A stretch of DNA of 64,000 nucleotides from Tetragonia tetragonoides (taxonomy: Eukaryota; Streptophyta; Magnoliopsida; Caryophyllales; Aizoaceae), in the NCBI GenBank assembly GCA_038025085.1, contig CM076141.1:19036001-19100000 (forward strand), written 5' to 3'. The position numbers and the translations under genes were made by a program. Positions 33,604 through 44,810 of this stretch are shown piece after piece. Below the pieces are notes generated by a model. The model saw only the letters and a program-made list of their open reading frames with translations, had not been told where the DNA came from and ran no database searches. Within the stretch, counting starts at the first letter, position 1. Every line of letters starts with the position of its first letter.

Positions 33604-34267
33604 TTCGCGATTTGAGAATACAAAAGTAATGGTATGAACACCATTCAAATAATTTCTACATCTCGACCCATTAAGGTCTAATTGAGAGATATAGGTTGTA
33701 ACTGAAACCTTTCTCTTGACATTTAGCAAATAGCATATAAGTTTCGATAATCGACCTTACATTGTAGGTCTAAGCAACATACTTGCTTTATTGCTCTCAG
33801 TTCTCATGCATAATAGTTCGATAGTCAAGTAATACACTCTAGACACATTGGTCTCACATGAATAAACAATGACATTCATAATTCACATATTGAGGCTCCA
33901 TACTATTTTAGTAGAGCAATAAACAATTACACGTAATCATATTGATATGCTTTAGCTCTTGGCTCACAAATAATTTTGATAATGCTCAACGAAATTTTGC
34001 TATAAATTTGACATGGATTTCCCATCATGTCACGACGATATGAGATAGCATTCATGCTTTTAGTCAACCATGCAAACATGTGATACGAGATTCATATAAT
34101 CAAATGAAATAGTTTTGCAATAAGATAGATTGCAAAATAAATAACAGTCATAAATATTTGTTGCTTAGGCAAATATGTCACACCACACCAATCTTGACCA
34201 CGCAGGGTCATCAAAATAATGAGATAATGTTTCTAAACAAGACGACTAACCCTAGTCAATAAAACAA
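33604..34267 (-). other. A1 spacer between the extra ORF and gag
   Basis: 664 bp without a credible frame. It presumably is leader RNA of gag; I see no clear motif. Confidence 0.5.
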
Positions 34268-35260
34268 CTAAACATCGACGGGATTTTTCTTCGATCCAGG
34301 AGGTGTATCATAGTCATCCTTCCTCCTTGGCTTCACTTCGCGACATGGTGTGTAAGGATGCTCGTCATCTTTACACTTCTGAGGCATGAAGCGCCTTTTG
34401 AAGTTATCCACAAGCTTGTGCTTCTTCGACCAGCAGCTCTCACAGATGTCCTTCGGAGCAGGCACTAAGACGTGGTTAACCTTCCACTCAAACTCAGACA
34501 AGCATAGCTCATTGCCAACACCCTTAAAACTTAGCGCCCATCAGTCACCCTTGCCATACTTCTCGTCGTTGATGTAGCCACTCTTCAGTACCACATCGTC
34601 ATAGTTCTCCAGGCCTCTCCAAGGATGCATGTTGGGTAAGCTAGTCAGTAAGAGTTCCACCCAAAAACCTTGGTGTATCCTCGTGCGGTTCTCATATTCG
34701 TAACGCTCGATCACAGTGTATGCATGATGGATGTAGGCACCAATGTCATCTAGCTCGGCATCAGTGGCAAAGAACGACTCCACAGGAGGAGACACATCAG
34801 GAGGGGGCGAAGGAGGTACAGAGTTGTTGTCGCTTGCATCACCAATATCCTCTAAGTCTGGCATGCTAGGTGAATCAGGGACTCCACCTCCATACTCAAA
34901 TCGCATCTCGAGATCGACAGAGTTAGGCTCAACGTTTGGCTCGTCAGCAGGAGCATCTTCATTATCTGGTTCGGACTCAGTAGGTTCCTCTTCAGAATCA
35001 GGATCCTCATTAGCTTCCAAGTCATGGTTGATATCGATTGGCACGTCGCCATCGTGATCACCACTCGGGGTGGGTTGGTCCACCTCGTGAGCGCCGGGGT
35101 CGTGCGCCACCGGCATGGCTGCGGCCTCGTCATGCTCGTCGTGCATTGGCTCGCTATCAGAGGCATGCACGTATTCCACCTCATGCTCAGGTGCAACGAT
35201 AATCGCTCGCGGTTTCCTACCCTTAGTCGACTTCATTGCGGCCAAACGAGTAATTTCCAT
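34268..35260 (-). pseudogene. Extra ORF between PBS and gag of A1, function unknown
   Basis: 331 codons in one frame, sense to gag-pol, with a single internal TGA at 34543-34541, where TGG would keep it open. Residues 1-20 are basic (STKGRKPRA). About 24-150 are extremely Asp/Glu/Pro-rich and probably disordered. About 150-240 look folded, with aromatic residues (YIHHAYTVIERYEYENRT, GFWVELLLTSLP). The C-terminal ~90 residues are basic with a Cys pair CESC and two later Cys (PQKC, YTPC), possibly a zinc site. It lies 190 bp from the LTR, where most gypsy elements have only leader. I know no domain for it. Such extra ORFs are known in some plant LTR elements, but this protein I do not recognise. 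Confidence 0.7.
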
Positions 35261-35431
35261 CTAGAAAAGGACAATCAAACAATAAGGATATTTAAATCAC
35301 AAACAAGGTGATTTCAAGTAATTCCTAACTTTGAGGACTACTACGCTCAACGGCTTTACTTACATTTTATTTTCCCCAAAGTGAAACTAATCTTTATTAA
35401 TTCCTTTATTAATCCTATGCAACCTTTTAAA

Positions 35432-35444
35432 CCTGGCTCTGATA
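35432..35444 (-). promoter_or_regulatory. Primer binding site of A1 (tRNA-iMet type)
   Basis: The minus strand reads TATCAGAGCCAGG, a few bases after the LTR end. It is a slightly worn match to TGGTATCAGAGC. Confidence 0.8.
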
Positions 35445-35449
35445 CAATT

Positions 35450-38039
35450 TGTAACACCCCCGAATTTACAACAATTTCCTTGGAACTATAGACGTCATTA
35501 TGCATGACTCGACACCACTAAACCGTCCCAAACCCGAGGGTTGTTAGTGCAATATTTTTTGCTAAGGAATAAATGCTAGGTAGAAAGAAAAGCTAGGTAT
35601 CAAAGGAAGCAACTAAACAAACTATACATTAATATCAGAGTTGTCTATCAAGTGAACTTAAGTCCATTGAAGTATTATATTACAACTTTGCCTTCTAGGG
35701 CACAAACCAAAAATCCCATAATCTAAAATAATAACAAGTCTAGAGAACAAACCCACAATTAAACTCCAAGGCTACACGTCCTCACTCAGCAACACCTGTA
35801 CTTTGGTTTCCGTGACGGAAACAAGGTACTGAAGAAAAGAGAAGAAACAAAAGAAACCAAAAATCAAATAAACTGAATAAACGTCATCCATACCCAGTAA
35901 AAACACGTTCGCAAACCTTACCTGGGTTTTAGAAGAATCATTGAAATTCATTTGCATGCACAAGTAGTCATACATTCAAGCACACGCATACTCGATATTC
36001 AATTACATGCAATTCTTTCTTTAGTGATCATTCGAACACAAACAGAAAATCCATCTTCATTAGACTAATAAGAGAGCGAATAGAACAGCGATTACCCATA
36101 CTGTTCATCGATTGATATTGATATGCCATGGACTTACTCTAGTGTATACTCACACTATCTCTAACATAATAATCGATACGTAGAGAATTAAACAATGGGG
36201 AATAATCCATCCCGAACACTCTATGAGGTTTCCATAATAAGTAACTTGGAAATCACGCATTCCTAGACTACATCAATTAGATATAGTCTCGATTGCTCGA
36301 CTACTCCTGGGGATCTATCAGGAGTCTTATTCTCATTAACAATTCAATTCACATAACTTGCATTGGTTGACTTAGTTGTACGAAGAGACCACGACTCACT
36401 AATTCATTTCATGCTGATGACAATGAATAATAATAATGACGATAATGACATTTATGCGTAATAAGAATAATCATGCTTCATTTATGGTCTAATGAAATTT
36501 CGGCAGCACTTGGGCAGTTAAACATGATATCCAAAATTTCACATTCAACAAATACATCCAACAAATATAATAGGTGCTCATTAGCACTCAATAATATCAC
36601 ATTCTATTTAGCACGTATATTATATCATAACAATATTAAAAATCCAACATCACCATAGTTATTCATTAATTAGCATGTGAACTAATTAATTAACAAAACT
36701 TTATAAACTCAAAATGCTCATTATAATTCATAATTACAGCGAAGAATATAATTCTAATTCTCATAATTAATGATGATATAATTTAATCATGCTTCGCATA
36801 TTCAATTCACAATAATTAGGCAATTAGCACATAACAATTCAAAACCTTTTTATGGGTTTTGGAAAGAGGTAGGCACAATCGCTTACCCAACAAACGCTCA
36901 CTAATTAGTATGTAAGCTCCACTTACGAAGATGATCACTCTTGCTCATTAAGCCCTAGTTAAAAACAATTACCGAAACTGAGTTTAATCAATACAAAAAT
37001 CTAAAAAGTACTGAAACTCTAAACTGATATTTTTATTAAATATCTTGATTTATTTCAATCAATATAGGCTTTCAAAAATCTGAATTCCGATTCCAAACGA
37101 GTACAGAAAAATTAAAACAAGAAATTAAAAACTGATGAAAATCAACCAAAAATTTGCACGAAGTTCAAAAACGCGAAAACGAAAAACCACTCACGTGGTC
37201 CATACGCCTCCACCACGACCACCACCAATGGTGGTCCGGTGACCCTCCAACCACCCACTAGCGCCGGTGGTGGTGGCGGGTCCACCGTTGTAGTTCACGG
37301 CGCGGCAAAATGAAGAGAGAGAAGTAGAGAGCGAAAGAGAAAGAGAAAGACAATGGAAGAGAGAGATAGAGCGCCAGGGCTGCCCATCCACCGGTGACCA
37401 CCCAGGTGGCTACCTGGTGGCGCGGCCATGGTGGCAGCACTGCTGGCAAAGCAACAGCGGGGAAGGGGAGCAATAAAGAGAGAGAAAAACGTGAGAAAAG
37501 AAAGAGAAAGAAAGAGAAAGAAAGAAAGAGAAAGAAAGAAGAGGAGAGAGAAAAAGACTCACCGGTGACGATGTGATGGCGGCGATGCTGGTGGTGCTCC
37601 GGCGAGCAGATCAGGAGAGAGAAGGAGAGAGAGAGGCCGGATGGAGAGAGAGATATGATGAGGGTTTTGGTTCTGTTTTGCAAACTGATGAAATTGCTCA
37701 TCCTTTTGTTTATATAGCTACCCACTAGGGTTTAGGTCAATGAAAGTCAAGGTAGGAATAAAAGAAATATTCCCATTAACTTTAATTGAATAAATTCTCC
37801 CGAGTCAATAAATAATGAAAGAAATAAGAATTCTCTCGATCGTCAAAATCATTTAAATAAAACTCTTAAATAATTTGACAATTATAAATTCCGAAACCTC
37901 CTTAATAATAACTAATTTTATTATAGCTTTAATTGAATAAATCGAATCGTTGAACATAAATACGATTTAAATCTCCGAAATAATTTATAAAAGAATTATA
38001 AATCGATATAATAATTATGAAAAATATTGGGGTATCCCA
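35450..38039 (-). repeat. 5' LTR of A1
   Basis: 2,590 bp, plus strand tgtaacacccccg...ggtatccca. Compared with the 3' LTR it lacks the MITE. The promoter-proximal part (37130-37700), rich in accaccggc and gagaaag motifs, is much less similar than the rest. The empty MITE site is near 35770. Confidence 0.88.
37708..37717 (-). promoter_or_regulatory. TATA box of A1 5' LTR
   Basis: The minus strand reads ctatataaac, followed by 'atcagtttgcaaaac' and a CT-rich leader. The same arrangement occurs near 62750 in another copy (tatatataagc), which supports a promoter. Confidence 0.65.
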
Positions 38040-38634
38040 GTTTTTGTCTCTTAGGGTCCTGTTGTGCTCGAATGCTTTCTTCAATACACAAGTGAGTTCC
38101 TAGTTGTTCAACGGTCATATCCTCCTTCTTATGCGTTAAAGAGTGTTTCACATCATTCCAAGTTTGTGGCAATTTGTCAATTGTAGTAGTAAAGGAAATA
38201 ATTCCATCCATATTCATGTTATGTTATTTATAATTACCCAATATACGTTGTATCTCATGAAATTGCTCCATCACAGGCCTAATTTCAACCATTTTATATT
38301 TATTAAATTTGGTGATAAGACGTCTGTTAGAGGCATCTTTGGACGTATATTTGGACTCAAGAGAATCCTGCAGTTCTTTAACAGTTTCGAAATTTTGGTA
38401 AATGTCAAAAAGAGTGTCAAACATATCATTCAATATGTGTCCACGACACACATAATCATCATTCTCCATTTTCAAATTTGTCCGTTGTTGATCCAGCATA
38501 GGGGTACTTTGGACATAAGCAACCTTCAATGTAGTCAAGAGGAAATGCATCTTCTTTTGCCAACGCCGAAACCCGACTCCTTCAAACTTGTCCAACTTGT
38601 GAAACTTGGTAGTCATATCACGAACCGTAGCCAT
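38040..38634 (-). pseudogene. Copia gag remnant cut by the A1 LTR
   Basis: ATG at 38634. The frame starts with a copia UBN2-type gag: FHKLDKFEGVGFRRWQKKMH, VCRGHILNDMFD and ESKYTSKDAS. It has a stop at 38224, then continues to EESIRAQQDPKRQ and meets the A1 LTR at 38039/38040 exactly. The rest of this copia element is not found left of 26152, so A1 plus its neighbour is not a simple insertion. Confidence 0.85.
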
Positions 38635-40076
38635 AGATAAATATCACTTTCAGATTGTGAGAACAATGGAGGATAAAAATAGAGAAACTTTGATACGATC
38701 TTCTAGGCGTGACATGGTCACTTTCCTAAAAGTAATATATCTATCTCTACAAGAGCAACCGGGTTACAAGAAATTCACTTCGGAATACAAAGAAGTCTAC
38801 AATAAACTTTGTTGCTCTACAAAGATTATCTGTAAAGTATTTGGGATTAGTAGTATTGTGTTTATAATTTCTATCAATTCGTTTCTGCAGCAACGAAAAT
38901 AAAAGATGTGCACCAAAGGACCAAAGAATCTGATCCCATACGTTCTCTCGGTTGGAACATGTTATTTATAGATAAAGTAACATGTCAGTACAAAGAAGTT
39001 AGTGGAAGTTTTTGGTGGTTAATTCTTATCCAATCATTGGATAATAAATACTTCCATGTGTCACCAACATGTTGTAGCATAACTGCCAAACTTCACAAAT
39101 GCTTCTGGGTAAACCAAAGAAATGAAACACGTCATTATTTGTATCCATCCATATACACAGGCTAGTTGTATATGTTCTCGGCAAAGTTTATCAATAAAAT
39201 AGCCAAACTTTATATACAGCCGTATACACTTATACGACCCAATCGTATATACCTTCGATACCCAAAAGATTATTTACTTAGATAAAATGAGACAAAACTT
39301 AAACCTTCACCTGCTCTAAAATATCCAACATGATGAAACCTCGAACAGTCGAACCTCACCTCAATTGCCGAAATATTGTTACATCCCATCCAATCCGGGT
39401 CAAGAAGGTTGGATATCGGGTCGGGTTGCGCACGGGGTGCCCCAATCTCCCCTGGTTGAATAAATTCGTCGATTAGCGGGGAAGTTGGTCAGATGAGGTT
39501 AAAGTGACCGATGAGCAAGCTGGGTTTGTAATGATGATGATGATGAATTGATGATGATGGGAAAAAGTCATGGAGATTGAAGAGAATGTGAAAGATTTCT
39601 TGAGCCTTTGGAATATATTTTTTCATGGAAAGTAATTATGTAAAAACTAAAAAAAGCATGCTAAACAGTAGGATGAAGCTCATGCCACATGTCTCACATC
39701 TATAGAGAGAATTGCTCTCTATGTTATTTTATACATAGTGGAGGAGCCGAACTGAGAAAAGGACTATAAACTGTCAAAAGCCTAAGGACACGAATTTAAA
39801 ACTCAAAAAAATTTAAGATTCGCATCATAAATTAATTTGGATCTCATCAACAAAATACACGATATCTGTATTTCTCCATAATGGAATCACTATATTGTAA
39901 AAAATTGATGCGATTCGAAAACCTGACACATACCTATCCAAACAGTTTGGATCTTGAACAAAGAATTATAGCAAATCCGAAAAACCGACATTAACTAGGT
40001 CAAACCCGAACCTGCTTTGTGTCGACCCATTGGGTTGAGACTTTCAAAATAAAACACATCACCACACCATGAGAAA
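38635..40076. other. Noncoding spacer, possibly copia leader/LTR debris at its left end
   Basis: About 38640-38700 on minus reads like a copia leader with a worn PBS-like 'gtatcaaag'. From there to ~39240 may be the matching LTR, but I could not fix its ends. 39500-39560 has ATG/GAT trinucleotide runs. No gene supported. Confidence 0.35.

Positions 40077-40136
<60 letters not shown>
40077..40136 (+). repeat. (ATCT)n microsatellite, about 15 units
   Basis: Uninterrupted tetranucleotide repeat. Confidence 0.95.
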
Positions 40137-40138
<2 letters not shown>

Positions 40139-40140
40139 AT

Positions 40141-41512
40141 CCAGTGGCGTATTTAGGATTTTGATGTTGGGTGTGCACAATTCATGGTGAGGCCCTCTCA
40201 TATAAGCATGATATCATGCCGACGTTATGCTTGTATAGAGATAGTCTCACCTTGAGGCGGCCTCATATAAAACTTGTTGATATATATATATATATATATA
40301 CAAAACAAATTCATTGACAATGAAGTAGAGATTCATCGGCATTGAAGCACATATTCATCATACTATAACCGCAGCTTCATTGTTTTTTTATTCAAAATTT
40401 CTTTTTGTATGAATTTGTATGTTTAATCTAATGAATTTGCAGGTCAAAACTAATGAATTTCTGTTTAATTTAAAAAAAAAATAACCACCACTCCCGTCCC
40501 CTGCCACCGTTGTTGCCGCCCCACCACCACAACCACTGCCCCCACCTCACTACCACCACCTCCGCCTCCACAAGCACCCACCCATTCTCCATCCTTTCTC
40601 CTCCCCTTACCAACACTCGGATTCTCTCTCTCTCTACCACTGCCCCAACCGCCTAATGCATCTGTCAGCATCGAACTCGACCGCCCCCGACCACCGTCGT
40701 GGTCGTCGGAGGCATGCAAACCCAATGGTGTCATCCCCATGACACCCAATCCGCTCCCCTTAAACTTTAAATCCCAAATTTGCTCCCCTCAAACCGGAGA
40801 TGAAGTTACAATGACGCCGGCAAAGAGAGAGAAAATTAGGGGGGAGAGAGAGAGGAGGGGGGGGGAGAACGTCGGTGTGAGGAGAGAGAACAGAGAAATC
40901 GTCGGTGGTGTAGGAGGAGGGGAGACTGGGAGAGTACAAGCAAGAAACTGTTGTTGGGAGGAGAGAGAAAGTGAAGAGAGAGAGAGAGAGGAAAGAGGAG
41001 GACGGAGGAGTAACAAGGGGAAATGAGAAAAACCTACACAAATACGAAAATGCCCATCACTTAACTGGAAAAATGACCAGTCTATCCCCAACTTTTTAAT
41101 TAATTATTCCCAGCGTGTCCCCTTGTTTCCCATAATAGATCTTTGCCTTTGATCTTTAAATCCAACGGTTCAAGATTGGTTTGTATGATTTGTATTTTAA
41201 GAGGGGTTTGTATAGGAGTCTCCACCTATATATATTTATATATATAGAGAGAGAGAGAGTCCAGATCTGGTGTGAACCATTGCATCTGTGCGAACTATGC
41301 GAACTGAAATCAGAGCCATCCATTTGAAAGCTTTAATGGCTGTGATACATTCTCGCTTCCTTTTTTTTTATTTTTTCCCGGTGTCACCCCAAACAATCCT
41401 GCTTTCACCAGTGCTCGCTCTCTCTCTGCCCATCCCTCTCACTCTTCCTCCGACGGGATACCCACCATGTTCGTCCGGCACCGGCACAGGCACAACGGCA
41501 TCACCCATCACC
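40141..41512. other. Noncoding repeat-derived stretch
   Basis: It starts with 'ccagtggcgtatttagg', which resembles one end of a hAT-type MITE, but no partner end was found. A gtctcacc...gcggcctcatat phrase (40239-40262) matches the hairpin repeat near 19990. There is an (AT)n run at 40281-40300, a CCACC-rich block at 40480-40720, and GA-rich purine tracts at 40820-41010. Frames in these tracts are low-complexity artefacts. Confidence 0.4.
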
Positions 41513-41830
41513 ATTAATATGAATTGGTATAATTTAACAATTGGAGAAATTCCTCAATCAAATCAGGAATTTCAATATAAAGAATGAACTCGAGAATCTC
41601 GATTGTATAGATAACAATGGAGGGATTTACAGAGAGAGAATACAGAGGTAGAGAGAAGGAGATTAATATGTCGTAAGCTAACTCTAGAAATGAGCTACTT
41701 ACAAGTATTTATAGCTACATGCATTAACCAAGCTGTCATGATGACTTACTAACAATTTAACAGCTCAGCTTACTAATTCTGTTACAAAATATAAGTGCCT
41801 AGCACGTGTCAATTAAAGTGGTTCATAACA
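41513..41830 (-). repeat. 3' LTR of second gypsy
   Basis: About 318 bp. On minus it has a TATA-like gtagctataaatac (~41717-41704). The inner limit near 41513 is fixed by the point where similarity to 46804 begins. Confidence 0.8.
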
Positions 41831-41867
41831 TTCCATTCCCCTTAAAAAATTTTCTTGTCCCCAATGA

Positions 41868-44810
41868 TCATGACATATTAAAAGATGGAAATCTTGCTGC
41901 TAGTTCATCATATTGTTCCAAAGTAGCATCCTCAAGACTTCCATTTTGCCACTGAACTAAGACATAAACATCCGCATTGTTGCCCTTCTTCACCATCTTC
42001 CTTTGCAAAATCACAAGAGGTTCTGCAGTAATTAAATCGTGATCATCCAAGACAGGAAGGGTGCCTTGCATAGGAGAGACACCAATGTGTTTTTTCAACT
42101 GGGAAACATGGAACACAGGGTGAATCCTTGAACTTGCTGGCAAGTCAAGTCTGTAAGCTACCTTACCTATCCTTTCAATGATCAGGAAGGGGGCAATGAT
42201 ACTTTGCTGACAACTTGTGTTGTTTCTCACCCCTCAAAGAAACCTGTCTATGAGATTGAAACTTCAGGTACACCATTCTCCAATATCAAATTCTCTGTCG
42301 CACTAGACTTGTCAGCTGTAGCCTTCATCCTTGATTGAGCTCTAGCCAAATGAAACTTCAATAGCAATATTGTTGCCTCTCTAGCTGAGAGTGACCTATC
42401 TACTGAATCTACATCATTTTCCCCAACTACATAGGGAATATGTATAGGTGGTGGCTGCCCATAGACAACCTCATAAGGTGTGGTTTGAATGGAGTTGTGA
42501 AAGTTTGTATTGTACCAAAATTCTGCCACAGCTAGCCATTTTGTCCATGCCTTGGGCCTATCACCAATCATGCACCTCAAGTAACACTCAAGACATCTAT
42601 TTACCACCTCCGTCTGACCATCACTCTGATAATGGTATGCTGTGGACATGTGCAGATCCACTTTTAACACCTTGAACAGTTCCTTCCAGAAACGGATTAA
42701 GAACACCTTGTCTCTGTCACTCGATCACAATAGTAGAGGGAAGACCACGCAGCTTGTAAATTACACCGAGAAAAGCCTTAGTTACTGAAACCGCAGTGAA
42801 AGGGTGTGATAGTGGAATGAAATGGCTATACTTACTAAGCCTGTCTACTACCACAAGTATTACAGTTTTTCCATCTGAAGGGGGAAGAGCTTCAATGAAG
42901 TCCATGCTTATGTCTGACCATACCCTATTGGGAATGGGAAGGGGTTGTAGTAGACTAGGATAACTAGAAAGGTCTGGCTTGCATCTCTGGCATGTACAGC
43001 TTCGTATGTACTGCTTTATGTATTTTCTTAAGCCTTTCCAATAAAAACAAAGAGCTGATCCTCTTATGAGTGGCATGCACACCTGAATGACCACCAATAA
43101 GGTCTAAATGGAAATGACAGATTATTTTATTCCTGAGGGTATCGCCACCACCAACCATCAGTTTGCCTTTTCTCCTAAGTTCCCCATTATGCCAACTAAA
43201 TTTGTTGTTTACTGAATTGCAGCATGTCAGGGGATATAGTTGTCACCATCAAAGTATGCAACTCAGCACCATTCATCCTTGAAAGGGCATCTGCAGCAGA
43301 ATTATCACAACCCTTTTTGTAAGATATCTCATAATCATAGCGAAGTAACTTTGGCAACCACTTTGTCTGAAAATGAGTGGTAAGTCTTTACTCTAGGAGC
43401 TATTTTAGACTGAAATGGTCAGTCTTAATCTTAAAATTACTATCGAGCAGGTAAGGTTTCCATCTATCAAGGGCAAAAATGATGGCCAACAGTTCTTTGT
43501 CATAAGTAGACAGAACTTGTTGCCTTGCTGATAGAGACTTGCTGAGGAAAGCTATGGGATGTCGTCTCTGCATCAAAATCGCCGTAAACTAGTTCCAGAA
43601 GCATCAGTCTCAACAATAAACTCCTCAGAGTATTTAGGAACTGCAAGCACAAGGGCAGATGTCATTGCTAGCTTCAAGTATTCAAGCGCTTGTTGAGCAG
43701 ATTCATTCCATGTGAAAGCATTCTTCTTGAGAAGCTGTGTAAGAGGCTTGCTTATACAAACATATCCCTTAATGAACCTCCTACAGTAGCCAGTGAGGCC
43801 CACACTCAATTGCTTAATATTGACAGGTAGTGGCCAATCTTTCATTGCCGCGATTTTTTAAGGGTCTGTTGAAACCCCTTCATTGAAGATAATATGTTCC
43901 AAATATTCTACTTGTGTAGCACCAAAAAACACATTTATTGAGTTTTGCAAAGAGGATGTGTTGTCTCATAGTTTCTAAAACAGTTTTGAGATGTTCAACA
44001 TGAGCTTCCATGGTAGAACTATATAGAAGGATGTCGTCAAAGGATACCAATTTTCCTTAAGTACGAATTCATCAAACTCTGAAAAGTTGAGGGTGCATTA
44101 GTCAAACCAAAAGGCGTGACTAGGTATTCATAGTGGCCTGTATGGGTTCTAAATACAATTTTGGAATATCTTCAGGATGCATTCTGATCTGAAAGTAACC
44201 AGATTTGATGTCAAGTTTATAGAATACAACTGCCCCATGCAATTCATCTAAAAGCTCCTCAATAACAGGTATAGGAAACCTATCTTTTACTATGTATTTG
44301 TTCAGCTCCCTATTGTCAATACACATGCGCCAACTACCATCTTTTTTCTTAACCATGACAATGGGGGAAGAAAATGGACTAGTGTTGTCCTTTATTACTC
44401 CAGAATATTTTAAGTCCTTAATCATCTGTTCAATGGCATCTTTTTGTGTAGGTGGTTGCCTATAAGGCCTCAGATTAATGGGAGGGGGTTCCCTCAATTA
44501 AAGGGATTTTGTGATCATGAGTTCTAGGGGGTGGAAGACTAACAAGTACAACAAAAATATCAGTGAATTCAGTAAGGAGAGGCTGTAAAATCGATTCAGT
44601 TACCTGAACATCCATATCAGTCAATGTAGGAGAATCGAAAGGAAACATGCATAATTACATACAAGAGAGTTCACAATGTTGTTGAAGTTCTTTCTGCATT
44701 TTTTTTTTTTCCAGTAATCCACTGTAAAGCAGACTGGGTAGATCCCCTAAGAACTACCTTCTTCCCATTGTATGTGTATTCCATAAGAAGTTTCCTGAAA
44801 TCCCATTGAA
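41868..44810 (-). pseudogene. Second gypsy pol: RT, RNase H region, integrase, chromodomain
   Basis: RT block at 44497-44120 (KKDGSWRMCIDNRELNK, FKLDIKSGYFQIR-like), with the catalytic box near 44040 reading FDD. The start of RNase H is seen at 43845-43573 (ETDASG), then it decays. Integrase zinc module and first Asp lie at 43158-42717 (SMDFIEALP). The second Asp is destroyed by an indel near 42715. The Glu region follows at 42706-42248 (YHYQSDGQTEVVNR). The last frame (42230-41868) has HPVFHVSQLKKH and the chromodomain tail VLVQWQNGSLEDAT. At least five frame changes. Confidence 0.88.

Larger units (their letters stand above)
26152..38039 (-). mobile_element. Ty3/gypsy chromovirus A1 with an extra ORF (Tekay-like)
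   Basis: 11,888 bp in minus orientation: 5' LTR 38039-35450, PBS, extra ORF 35260-34268, gag, protease, RT, RNase H, integrase, chromodomain-like tail ending at 29083, PPT, 3' LTR 28818-26152. Gypsy gene order and the chromodomain tail identify a chromovirus; the tail (ATWKAESMMREKYPDLF) recalls the Tekay/Del group. Many stops and shifts. The two LTRs share both ends but are poorly alike in one internal part, and the flanking pentamers do not match (cccta left, gtttt right). A recombinant origin is possible. Confidence 0.9.

Noticed and set aside
40141..40270. A third hAT MITE starting ccagtggcgtattt
   Set aside because: No matching inverted end and no 8 bp duplication were found, so at most a truncated end.
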